Shown here: positions 9,015 to 16,617 of the stretch, piece after piece | Layout of the letters: each line of letters begins with the position of its first letter | Numbering within the stretch: position 1 is the stretch's first letter | From: CAZMGB01 sp964565775 | GTDB lineage: Bacteria; Chloroflexota; Dehalococcoidia; DSTF01; JALHUB01 | NCBI GenBank assembly: GCA_964565775.1 | Contig: CAZMGB010000009.1 | Coordinates: forward strand, 1-64,000 | Direction of reading: 5' to 3' | DNA: 64,000 bases | Position numbers and translations under genes: made by a program | The notes under the pieces: generated by a model | Told to the model about the DNA's origin: nothing | What the model saw: the letters and a program-made list of their open reading frames with translations, nothing else | The model's database searches: none

Positions 9015-10016
9015 ATGGCGAAGTTCACCGTCGTCCACGCCGATACCAGGCCCGAGCAGGACCTGAGCATAGAGCGCCGAGAGCTGGAGACGATCGGCGC
9101 GCAGCTCTCAGGCACGAGCGCGTCGAATGAGACGGAGCTCATCGAAAACGTGAGGGAGGCCGCCGGCGTCCTCGTCAGCGCCGCGCAGATCACGCGGCGG
9201 GTCATCGAGGGGCTGAGCCGTTGCCGGGTTATCGTCCGCTATGGAGTCGGCGTGGACTGCGTCGACCTTGATGCTGCCAGGGAGCGGGGCATAGTGGTGG
9301 CTCACGTCCGGGACTTCTGCACGGAGGAGGTCTCCAACCACGCGCTCATGCTCTTGCTGGCCTGCTCACGGAAGCTGTCATGGCTCGACAGGAGCATGCG
9401 TGCCGGCTCGTGGCACTCCGGGCCGCTGGCTCCGATCGGCAGCGTCAACGGCCAGACTCTGGGCGTTGTGGGCCTCGGAGACATAGGACGTGCGCTCGCG
9501 CGTAAGGCCGCTGCCCTGAGCCTGCACGTAATCGCGCACGATCCCTACGTTGGCGCGTCGGCCGCGGAAGAGTGCGGGGCATCGCTCGTCAAGCTTGAGG
9601 CGCTATTGCGCGAGGCCGACTACGTCTCCCTCAACCTGCCCCTGACGGCGGAGACGGAGCATCTCATCGGTGCCCGTGAGCTGAGGCTGATGAAGGCGAC
9701 GGCCTATCTAGTCAATACAGCGCGCGGGCCCATCGTCGACGAGGCGGCGCTTGTCGACGCCCTCGAGAGCGGCGAGATCGCCGGCGCCGGTCTGGACGTG
9801 TTCGAAGAGGAGCCGCTGCCGCCAGAAAGCCGGCTCCTGCGGCTGGAGAACGTCGTGTTGACGCCGCACACGGGCGGTTACTCGGACGAGTCGGTGCGGC
9901 GCGTGCGCGTGGAGGTGGGCAGGGCGGCGGCCGCCGTCCTGTCCGGCCGCTGGCCGCGATACGTCGCGAACCCTAAGGTGCGAGAGCGAATTGAGCTACT
10001 CCCATATGAGGAATAG
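9015..10016 (+). CDS. D-isomer 2-hydroxyacid dehydrogenase (SerA/CtBP-like)
   Basis: The 333-residue NAD-dependent dehydrogenase carries the nucleotide-binding motif VVGLGDIGRALA, followed by HVIAHDPY (the acidic Asp favours NAD over NADP). It has the catalytic Arg in NTARGPIVDE, the Glu in FEEEPLP and the His in LTPHTGGYS. Its length suits a two-domain enzyme with no ACT domain, so it is not a long-form SerA. It is the last gene of the run that starts at 6395. It probably interconverts a 2-hydroxy and a 2-oxo acid made or used by the aldolases. A strong hairpin follows the stop. Confidence 0.88.
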   Translation: MAKFTVVHADTRPEQDLSIERRELETIGAQLSGTSASNETELIENVREAAGVLVSAAQITRRVIEGLSRCRVIVRYGVGVDCVDLDAARERGIVVAHVRDFCTEEVSNHALMLLLACSRKLSWLDRSMRAGSWHSGPLAPIGSVNGQTLGVVGLGDIGRALARKAAALSLHVIAHDPYVGASAAEECGASLVKLEALLREADYVSLNLPLTAETEHLIGARELRLMKATAYLVNTARGPIVDEAALVDALESGEIAGAGLDVFEEEPLPPESRLLRLENVVLTPHTGGYSDESVRRVRVEVGRAAAAVLSGRWPRYVANPKVRERIELLPYEE

Positions 10017-10047
10017 CGAGAGAAGACGGCAATCGAGGGCAAGGAGA

Positions 10048-10074
10048 GAGGGCCGGGCGTTGCGCCCGGCCCTC
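10048..10074. terminator. Bidirectional intrinsic terminator hairpin
   Basis: GAGGGCCGGGCG and CGCCCGGCCCTC form a perfect twelve-pair stem with a TTG loop. It sits between the convergent dehydrogenase gene (ending 10016) and the binding-protein gene (ending 10097), so it probably ends transcription from both sides. Flanking T-runs are short. Confidence 0.75.
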
Positions 10075-10096
10075 CTAGTATCGCCGGCTCGTGGCG

Positions 10097-11374
10097 TTAC
10101 TGTGGCGTGGACTCGAAGTTGACGGGCTCGCCGAACGTCACCCACTTGCCGTCGTGGACGCGCATGTATACCTCGATTTCGAACGGCCGGTGGTCTGTCG
10201 GGCTGAAGCTGATGGGCGCCATGCATACCGAGCACTGGAAGCCCTTGATCGATTCGAGGGCGTCGATAAGGCTATCGACAGTGAGATCCGGCCCTGCCCT
10301 CTTGAGCCCCTCGACGGTCAATTCCCCGATGATGTAGCCGTACAGCGAGTAGTTCGATACGCCGGTGTCGTAGGTCTTCATCACCTCCATGTACTTCTGG
10401 ATGCCCGGGTTATCGGTCTCGTAGACCTGGTGGCCGAAGACGACGCTGACGGTGCCCTCGGCGTTCTCGGCACCGGCGAGGTTTATGAACGTCTCGTCCG
10501 CGAGGACGCCGGTAACGACGAAAGGCACATCCCAGTTGAGCACCTCGCGCGCCGTCTTTATCATGTTGCCGGCGGGCGGAGCAACGGCGTACATGGCTAT
10601 GACCTCGGCCCCGGAGTTCTTCAGCCTCTGCGTCTGTGCCGTAACGTCCCAGTCGACCACCTCGTAGAGCTCACGGTCCACGACCTCCACGTCGCTGCCC
10701 GCGATCCCTTTGCGGATGGCCGCTTCACCCTCGGCGCCGAACGACGTGTTCTCGATCAGGAGGCCCAGCTTCTTGCCGTTGTACTCCTTGGCAATGTACT
10801 GGCCCAGCATCTCCCCCTCCTGGGCGTACACCGGGTTGCCGCCGAAGCGCGTCCTCACCACGGGGTCCGTCCAGTCGGAGATGCCGGATGAGATAAAGAG
10901 GTCGGGGATGTTCCGCTCTTCGAGGTACTTCCACACGGTGAAGTGGGTCGGCTCGCCCAGGCCGCCAACGATGGCGAAGACCTTGTCCTGCTCCACCAGC
11001 TTCTGTACGACCTCTTTGGTATCGGACGGGTTGTAGTGGTCGTCCTCTATCAGGAGGCTGATCTTGCGGCCATAGACGCCACCCTCGGTGTCGTTGATGT
11101 AGTTGAAGTAGGCCTGCATGCCGTAGCCGATGGGCGCGTAGACGGCGGCAGGCGTCTGGCTCAGGGGCAGGTGGGTCCCCAGCTTGATCTCAGTGTCGGT
11201 GACGCCCTGGACCGTTGCGGCCACCGCGGGTGAAGCCTCGGGGCTGGCAGCGGCGGTCCCTGCGGGCGTGGTTCCCCCTTCTTTCTCCTGGTTGCCACAG
11301 GCCGTGGCGAGCAGGCTGGTCGTCAGGAGGGCGGCGGCCAGCAAGATCAGGGTTCGGTAACTCAGTCTTGGCAC
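10097..11374 (-). CDS. Branched-chain amino acid-type ABC transporter substrate-binding lipoprotein
   Basis: The 425-residue precursor has a lipoprotein signal: basic start, hydrophobic stretch LILLAAALLTTSLLATAC with Cys26 as the lipid-anchored residue, then a Gly/Thr/Pro/Ala-rich linker. The mature part is a type I periplasmic binding fold (IKLGTHLPLSQT near residue 65, LIEDDHYNPSDTKEVVQKLVEQDKVFAIVGG). The start is GTG at 11374, with AGAAGGTGAT just upstream. It follows the two permease genes by 66 bases on the same strand. The ligand is not predictable; this family imports amino acids, urea, amides and aromatic acids. Confidence 0.9.
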   Translation of the reverse strand: MPRLSYRTLILLAAALLTTSLLATACGNQEKEGGTTPAGTAAASPEASPAVAATVQGVTDTEIKLGTHLPLSQTPAAVYAPIGYGMQAYFNYINDTEGGVYGRKISLLIEDDHYNPSDTKEVVQKLVEQDKVFAIVGGLGEPTHFTVWKYLEERNIPDLFISSGISDWTDPVVRTRFGGNPVYAQEGEMLGQYIAKEYNGKKLGLLIENTSFGAEGEAAIRKGIAGSDVEVVDRELYEVVDWDVTAQTQRLKNSGAEVIAMYAVAPPAGNMIKTAREVLNWDVPFVVTGVLADETFINLAGAENAEGTVSVVFGHQVYETDNPGIQKYMEVMKTYDTGVSNYSLYGYIIGELTVEGLKRAGPDLTVDSLIDALESIKGFQCSVCMAPISFSPTDHRPFEIEVYMRVHDGKWVTFGEPVNFESTPQ

Positions 11375-11440
11375 TAGATATCACCTTCTCTCTCAGTAAC
11401 GGTGGCAGTAGGGTCGAGCGGCCGTGATGACCTGGCTATA

Positions 11441-12637
11441 TCACCTCCTTGGATTGGCAGTCTCGTCGTGGGCATCGCTGCTACCCTTCGGTGCCGGAGA
11501 GCGGCGGTGGCGGAGGAGCCGGGCCGATACTGTCAGGGCCGAGGCGCGGTCAGCACTCGAGCTCACGAATCCGCGCACCGAAGCGAGTACCGTGCGGGGA
11601 GTATCGCGGCCGATCTGCTGCAGGAAACCGGCGATGCCCCGCGGCATGGTAATGATGGTAACGACAAGGATCAGACCGTAGAGGGCTCCGGTGAGCGTAT
11701 TGGCGGACTGCTCCTCGCCCGGCATCACCCAACCTGGAAACTCCAGTATCCCCAGGCTGGCGAGCTTGTCAACTATTTCGTTGCGGAAGGTCATGATGAC
11801 AGCCGCGAAGAGGGTACCCACGATGGAGGCCAGGCCTCCCATGACTACGACCACCAGCATGGTCAGGGAGAGGATGATTTCGAAGGTGTCGGGGCTCATG
11901 AACGCCTCGGTGAAGATGAACAGGCCGCCGCCGATGCCCGCGAAGAAAGCGCTGAGGCCGAAGGCCGTCATCTTGTAGAGCGGCACATTGATGCCCATGT
12001 GCTGGGCGCCGATCTCCGTGTCCCTTAGCGCCAGGAAGGCGCGGCCGAGGCGGCTGCGGGTGATGCTCCAGGCCATAGCCGTCATGGCCAGCGCTGGCAC
12101 CAGGCAGCAGTAGTAGAGCCACTGGCGGTCCGAAACCAGGCCCTTCAGCGTCCCCGGCACGTGCGGCGTGTCGAGATTGATGCCCTGGGCGCCGCCGGTC
12201 CACTCTCTGACCCCGTCGAGCTTGAGCATCTGGGGCAGGGCAAGCATCATGGCCAGCGTCGCAATAGCCAGATAAGGCCCGGTGAGCCGCAGGGCCGGCA
12301 CACCCAGTAAGAAGCCCAGGGCGCCCGTCAGCAGTCCTGCCGCCAGCACCGCGACTACCACCGGCACGCCGTATTGAGTGATCAGAACTCCTGCTACGTA
12401 GGCGCCGACGGCGACCAGGGCGCCGTGGCCGAGGGTGATCTGCCCGCTGTATCCGGTCAGCAGGTTCAGCCCCATGAGGATGATCAACCAGATGGCGAAT
12501 CGCGTTACCTGGAACGTGCGGAATTCGTCGAGGAAAGAGCCGAAGAAGGGCCAGGTGAAGAGGTAGGGAAACGCCACGAGCAAGAATGCCAGAAGGGCGA
12601 TCCCAGCAGTCCGCGGCCGGATGAGGGTGGCGGCCAA
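11441..12637 (-). CDS. Branched-chain amino acid-type ABC transporter permease, LivM-like
   Basis: This 398-residue membrane protein has about ten hydrophobic segments and the LivM signature GLNLLTGYSGQITLGHGALVAVGAY near residue 55. The cytoplasmic loop RSRLGRAFLALRDTEIGAQHMGIN is the ATPase-contact (EAA-like) region. A polar C-terminal tail of about 60 residues extends past the usual end. The start is TTG at 12637 with AGGAGA seven bases upstream. It begins one base after the LivH-type stop codon, so translation is probably coupled. No LivG/LivF ATPase gene lies in the cluster. Confidence 0.9.
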   Translation of the reverse strand: MAATLIRPRTAGIALLAFLLVAFPYLFTWPFFGSFLDEFRTFQVTRFAIWLIILMGLNLLTGYSGQITLGHGALVAVGAYVAGVLITQYGVPVVVAVLAAGLLTGALGFLLGVPALRLTGPYLAIATLAMMLALPQMLKLDGVREWTGGAQGINLDTPHVPGTLKGLVSDRQWLYYCCLVPALAMTAMAWSITRSRLGRAFLALRDTEIGAQHMGINVPLYKMTAFGLSAFFAGIGGGLFIFTEAFMSPDTFEIILSLTMLVVVVMGGLASIVGTLFAAVIMTFRNEIVDKLASLGILEFPGWVMPGEEQSANTLTGALYGLILVVTIITMPRGIAGFLQQIGRDTPRTVLASVRGFVSSSADRASALTVSARLLRHRRSPAPKGSSDAHDETANPRR

Positions 12638-12638
12638 C

Positions 12639-13523
12639 TCAGACTCTCCTCACTATTCGCCGGCCGAGAAGCCCGGTGGGGCGTATCATCAGAACAACAA
12701 CGATCACCACGAAGGCTATGGTGATGTCGATGCTGCCAGTGTGAGGGCTTACATAAGTCCCGGCCATGTTCTGGACGATGCCCAGGACCAAGCCTCCCAC
12801 GATGGCTCCGGGCAGACTGTCCAGACCTCCGAGCACAGCCGCCGCGAAAGCGAAGATGAGCACACCGAACATCATGCTCGGCTGCAGCGACAGGAGCGGC
12901 GCCAGCAAGATGCCGGCCACTGCCCCTACAGCGGCCGAAAGGGCCCAGCCCAGCGTCAGCATCCTGCCGACTCGGACGCCGACGAGCCGTGCGGCGGCCG
13001 GGTTCTGAGCTGTGCCCCGCATTGCGAGACCGGTCTTCGTGTAGTTGAGGAAGAGGAAGAGGACGGCCATGATTGCCAGCGCCATGCAGAAAATGCCGAT
13101 GTTGAGTCGGCTGATCGTCGCTGGGCCGATGGTAAGAGCCGATCCCTTGAATACCTCCGGCGATGGAAAGGGCTTTGGAATGCCGCCCCATCGCCAAAGG
13201 GCCACGCTGTTGAGGATCATGAAGATGCCCAGGGTGACGATGACGGAGTTCAACACCGGCGCTTCCTCCACCGGCCTCAGCACGACGCGCTCGAGCATCC
13301 CGCCCAGGAAGGCCGATACGAGGAGCGCGAGGAAGAAGGCGGGCCAGAAGTCCATGCGGGTGAGCAAAGACCAGGCGATGAACGTGCTGAACATCGCCAT
13401 CTCGCCCTGCGCGAAGTTCACCACGCTGGTGGAGCGATAGATCAGCACGATGGCCAGGGCGACTATGGCGTAGACGCTCCCGGTCGATAGACCCGTGGCG
13501 AACTGCTGGACGAACTCCCTCAC
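12639..13523 (-). CDS. Branched-chain amino acid-type ABC transporter permease, LivH-like
   Basis: The 294-residue protein has about eight hydrophobic segments. LivH signatures are GLSTGSVYAIVALAIVLIYR at the N-terminus, VVNFAQGEMAMFS, and the loop KTGLAMRGTAQNPAAARLVGV that docks the ATPase. The start is GTG at 13523 with a weak GGGTGG upstream. It is the first gene of the transporter operon (LivH, LivM, binding protein) on the minus strand, so the promoter should lie in the long non-coding stretch upstream. Confidence 0.9.
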   Translation of the reverse strand: MREFVQQFATGLSTGSVYAIVALAIVLIYRSTSVVNFAQGEMAMFSTFIAWSLLTRMDFWPAFFLALLVSAFLGGMLERVVLRPVEEAPVLNSVIVTLGIFMILNSVALWRWGGIPKPFPSPEVFKGSALTIGPATISRLNIGIFCMALAIMAVLFLFLNYTKTGLAMRGTAQNPAAARLVGVRVGRMLTLGWALSAAVGAVAGILLAPLLSLQPSMMFGVLIFAFAAAVLGGLDSLPGAIVGGLVLGIVQNMAGTYVSPHTGSIDITIAFVVIVVVLMIRPTGLLGRRIVRRV

Positions 13524-14086
13524 TGTTCCACCCGGTCACGCATGCTGTATCCGCCGACGGGCTGTGGTGCGCGGGAGCGCCCAGCCGCCGTCGGCGAAAG
13601 AGAGACATGCCTGTGTAGCGCCCCTGCGCCACACCCTTGAGAAGACTGGGAAGGCTTTCCTGCTAGGCGGCCGTGATCGTGATCCTAGCCGCTCTACGGA
13701 GATAGGGCAACTTCTCACGAACGATCGCGCCGAACCTGCGTTTCGCCCGGAACCTGAGGTCTGGCCGAATGGGCCAAAGGGCGACTTTGGGCAATAGGAA
13801 ATAGCGCTGGCATCGCGGAAGAGTGTCCGATGCCGGGGTAGCGTGGGCGCAGCGCTAGGCCGTGTAACCCCCGCTGCGAGCAGGCCCCGGTATGTCGGAG
13901 GCGTCCCCAAGAGAGACAGCCGTGCGATCGCTTGCCTGTGGCCCGACGGTGGCCCCCACGTCAGGCGTACTGCCAACGCCGTTGACGCAGCACGCCGGAC
14001 GCTCCACGAAAGTGGTAGTCGGCCCGCTGGCCTCCTGGTCCTCCCTGGCGTGCCGAGCGTCTTCTTCTACTTCGTGCCCCGCCTGT
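13524..14086. other. 563-base non-coding stretch between livH-like and acyl-CoA dehydrogenase genes
   Basis: No open frame here has family motifs or a convincing ribosome binding site. It should hold the promoter of the transporter operon, but I see no clear -35/-10 pair. A small TGGCC/GGCCA hairpin lies at 13762-13776. I see nothing else to name. Confidence 0.5.
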
Positions 14087-15364
14087 CTAGAAGACGGTGT
14101 CCCCTCGCAGGAGCTGGCGGGCGATGGTCCGGCGCTGGATCTCCGACGTGCCGTCGGGGATGCGCAACGTGCGGGCGATGCGGAATCCCTCCTCCAGCGC
14201 CATCTCGCTCGATAGCCCCATGCCACCGTGGATCTGGATGGCACGGTCGAAAACCCTCTGGGCCGCCTCCACGGCGTAGGCTTTGGCTATGCTGATCTCT
14301 TTGACGGGGAGCCGCCCTGTGCTGGGGTAGGCATCAACGAGGCGCGCCGTCTGGACCACCGTGTGCTTCGCCGTAAATATGTCGATGGCGTTTTCGGCGA
14401 GCATGAACTGGATCGCCTGGTGGTCGGCCAGAGGGACGCCGAACGTCTTCCGCTGCTGTGAATATTCGATCGAGCGGTCGAGCCCCCACTCCGCCATGCC
14501 GACACAGCCGGACGCAATCCCGAGTCGGCCCTCGGAGATGCCGAACATGGCGACCTGGAAGCCCTGCTCCGGGTCGCCGATGATGTAGTCGTTGCGGACC
14601 CTCACCTCGTCGAGTGACATGCCGCCACAGTCGCTGGAGACGTGGCCCATGATCGGTATGATCCTGTCGACAGTGTAGCCGGGAAGCGTGGCGTCGACGA
14701 GGAAGCAGCCGATGCCACCCTTGTGCTGGGCGAACTTGTCTTCGTTGGTCACGGCAAAGACGGCAGCCCAACTGGCATAGGGGGCGTTGGTGATCCACTG
14801 CTTGGTGCCGTTCAGGACCCAGTCGTCGCCGTCCCTCCGGGCCTTGGTCTTCAGGTTCCAGAGGTCAGAGCCGGCGTCCGGCTCGCTGGCGCCGAAGCAG
14901 ACAGTCTTCTCGCCGGAGAGAAGGGAGGGCAGCACCTCCTTGCGTACCGCCTCGGTGGCGCCGGTGAACATGTGCGACGGGCCGTCGACGAAGCTAGCGA
15001 TGATGGGCGAGGTCAGGAATCCCGCCGCCCAGCTTATGAAGATGCGACCGGGGCCATACCGGCGATACAGGGCCTCCAGGACAAAAGGCGTCGCGGCGAA
15101 GGGCAGGCCGCCGCCGCCGATGCTCTCCGGAGCAAGCATGCTGTAGAAGCCGGCCTTGGCGGACTTCATCCTCACGCCGGTCCTCGCCTGCTCAATCTCC
15201 TCGACGAGCCGGCCGTCCTCCCGGAAAAGCTTTCGCTCGCTATCCAGGATCTCCTTGTACTGCTGCTCCAGCGGAACGACCTCCGTGTCGATGAAGCTCT
15301 GGAGGCCGTCGATACTACCCTTGACGACATCCCTCAACTCTTCGGGAACCGCTATGTCCACCAT
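14087..15364 (-). CDS. Acyl-CoA dehydrogenase family flavoprotein
   Basis: The 425-residue protein has the acyl-CoA dehydrogenase domains in order: helical N-domain, the FAD/substrate segment CFGASEPDAGSDLWNLKT with WVLNGTKQWITNA, and the C-terminal QIHGGMGLSSEMALEEGFR and GTSEIQRRTIARQLL. The position usually held by the catalytic Glu (YEGTS in medium-chain enzymes) reads PDGTS, so Asp replaces Glu. The ATG at 15364 is preceded by AAAGGGG at a long spacing; a TTG lies 21 bases further upstream. A promoter-like CCGACA-17-TACAAT lies at 15436-15464. The neighbouring FAH-type gene suggests carboxylic-acid degradation. Confidence 0.88.
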   Translation of the reverse strand: MVDIAVPEELRDVVKGSIDGLQSFIDTEVVPLEQQYKEILDSERKLFREDGRLVEEIEQARTGVRMKSAKAGFYSMLAPESIGGGGLPFAATPFVLEALYRRYGPGRIFISWAAGFLTSPIIASFVDGPSHMFTGATEAVRKEVLPSLLSGEKTVCFGASEPDAGSDLWNLKTKARRDGDDWVLNGTKQWITNAPYASWAAVFAVTNEDKFAQHKGGIGCFLVDATLPGYTVDRIIPIMGHVSSDCGGMSLDEVRVRNDYIIGDPEQGFQVAMFGISEGRLGIASGCVGMAEWGLDRSIEYSQQRKTFGVPLADHQAIQFMLAENAIDIFTAKHTVVQTARLVDAYPSTGRLPVKEISIAKAYAVEAAQRVFDRAIQIHGGMGLSSEMALEEGFRIARTLRIPDGTSEIQRRTIARQLLRGDTVF

Positions 15365-15435
15365 TGCAAACAAGACCCCTTTCAAGACTCAGGCTGGGAT
15401 TCTGCGAATGTGGCGTCTCGGCGAGCGCCGGCGCT

Positions 15436-15464
15436 ATTGTACTACATGGCGCTTGCTGTGTCGG
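15436..15464 (-). promoter_or_regulatory. Promoter for the acyl-CoA dehydrogenase gene
   Basis: Read on the minus strand: -35 CCGACA (15459-15464), a 17-base spacer and -10 TACAAT (15436-15441), about 70 bases before the start codon. Both boxes match the sigma-70 consensus at four or five of six positions. Confidence 0.5.
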
Positions 15465-15484
15465 CCGCTGGCGATGGTGCCGCC

Positions 15485-16390
15485 TCAGGCCAGCGTTCGG
15501 CAGGGATTCTCCAAGCGTCCGATGCCTTCGATCTCCACAGCGACCACGTCTCCATCCTTCAGGAACCGCGGCGGCTTGCGGAAGACGCCTACCCCGCTCG
15601 GCGTCCCTGTCGCCACGACGTCGCCGGGCAACAACGTGAAGGCGCGGCTCAAGAAAGCGAGGAGCTCCGGCACGCCGAAGATCAGTCCGCCCGTGCTGGA
15701 GTCCTGGAGCAGCTCAGCGTTCACCGTGCAGCGGATGGCGAGAGCATGGGGGTCGGGCAGTTCGTCTCGTGTCACCAGCCAGGGGCCCATCGGGCAGAAG
15801 GTGTCGAGGCTCTTGCCGCGCACCCACTGTCGGTCGCCGAACTGGAGGTCGCGGGCGCTGACATCGTTCAGGCAGGTGTAGCCGGCGATGTATCGGTAGG
15901 CATCCTCCGCGCGGACACGGCGGGCCGTGCTGCCGATGACGAAGGCGAGTTCCGCTTCGTAGTCCACCTCGGCGGTCAGCGCCGGGTCCCAGGTGATCGA
16001 CTCTCCCGGGCCGATGACCGACGTGGGGAACTTGGCGAAGACCATGGGCCGGTCCGGCGGCTTGGTCCCCTGCTCGCGGGCGTGGTCACTGTAGTTGAGG
16101 CCGATGGCGACGACCTTCGAGGGGTTGGGGACTGGGGCGAGAAGGCGCGCCTCGTCGAGCGGGAAGAGATGGGGCTCCTTCGATCGGGCGGTGTCGACTC
16201 GCTCCACCAGGCGCCGCGCGGTCTCCAGTGCGCCCTCGCCCAGCGCCAGGAAGGAAGGCATGTCGAGGTCGTCGGGCCAGTCGGCGAGGCCGGCCTCCCG
16301 GGCGGCGAGGGGGAGATCGACCACTAGCTTGCCTTCAAGCACGGCGCCCAGCCGCCGCCGGCCCCCTATCTCGGTCGTGACAAGTCGCAC
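15485..16390 (-). CDS. Fumarylacetoacetate hydrolase family protein
   Basis: The 301-residue protein has an N-terminal cap (RLVTTEIGGRRRLGAVLEGKLVVDL) and the FAH catalytic core: IGLNYSDHAREQG, the metal-ligand stretch TAEVDYEAELAFVIG, CLNDVSARDLQF, and the end segment TGTPSGVGVFRKPP. Such enzymes hydrolyse C-C bonds of acylpyruvates, decarboxylate, or hydrate 2-oxo diacids using Mg or Mn. The start is GTG at 16390 with AGGAGG six bases upstream. A frameshifted copy of its first third lies at 20855-20976, with similar upstream DNA, so the gene was once duplicated locally. Confidence 0.9.
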   Translation of the reverse strand: MRLVTTEIGGRRRLGAVLEGKLVVDLPLAAREAGLADWPDDLDMPSFLALGEGALETARRLVERVDTARSKEPHLFPLDEARLLAPVPNPSKVVAIGLNYSDHAREQGTKPPDRPMVFAKFPTSVIGPGESITWDPALTAEVDYEAELAFVIGSTARRVRAEDAYRYIAGYTCLNDVSARDLQFGDRQWVRGKSLDTFCPMGPWLVTRDELPDPHALAIRCTVNAELLQDSSTGGLIFGVPELLAFLSRAFTLLPGDVVATGTPSGVGVFRKPPRFLKDGDVVAVEIEGIGRLENPCRTLA

Positions 16391-16617
16391 ATCCGCCCTC
16401 CTGTGGCCTTGCAAGCGGGCCGCCCACGCCTCACAGGGCGGGGCGCCGCGTCCTGATCGGCGTCATCATATCGGGCGCTCCCGGCTCGGTCAATTGGAGA
16501 GGCCTCCCTTGATAGCTGGGACGCGCCGTACTTTGCAGTAGTGAAGCGGAGAGAAACTGTCGAACATACCGGAGGAACCCTCAGAATGCGGGCGTTGCCG
16601 TCGCTGGGGGAGTGTCG

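Noticed and set aside
13536..13976. Minus-strand frame of 146 codons upstream of the livH-like gene
   Set aside because: No ribosome binding site, no domain, Arg/Ser/Pro-rich composition typical of random GC-rich sequence.
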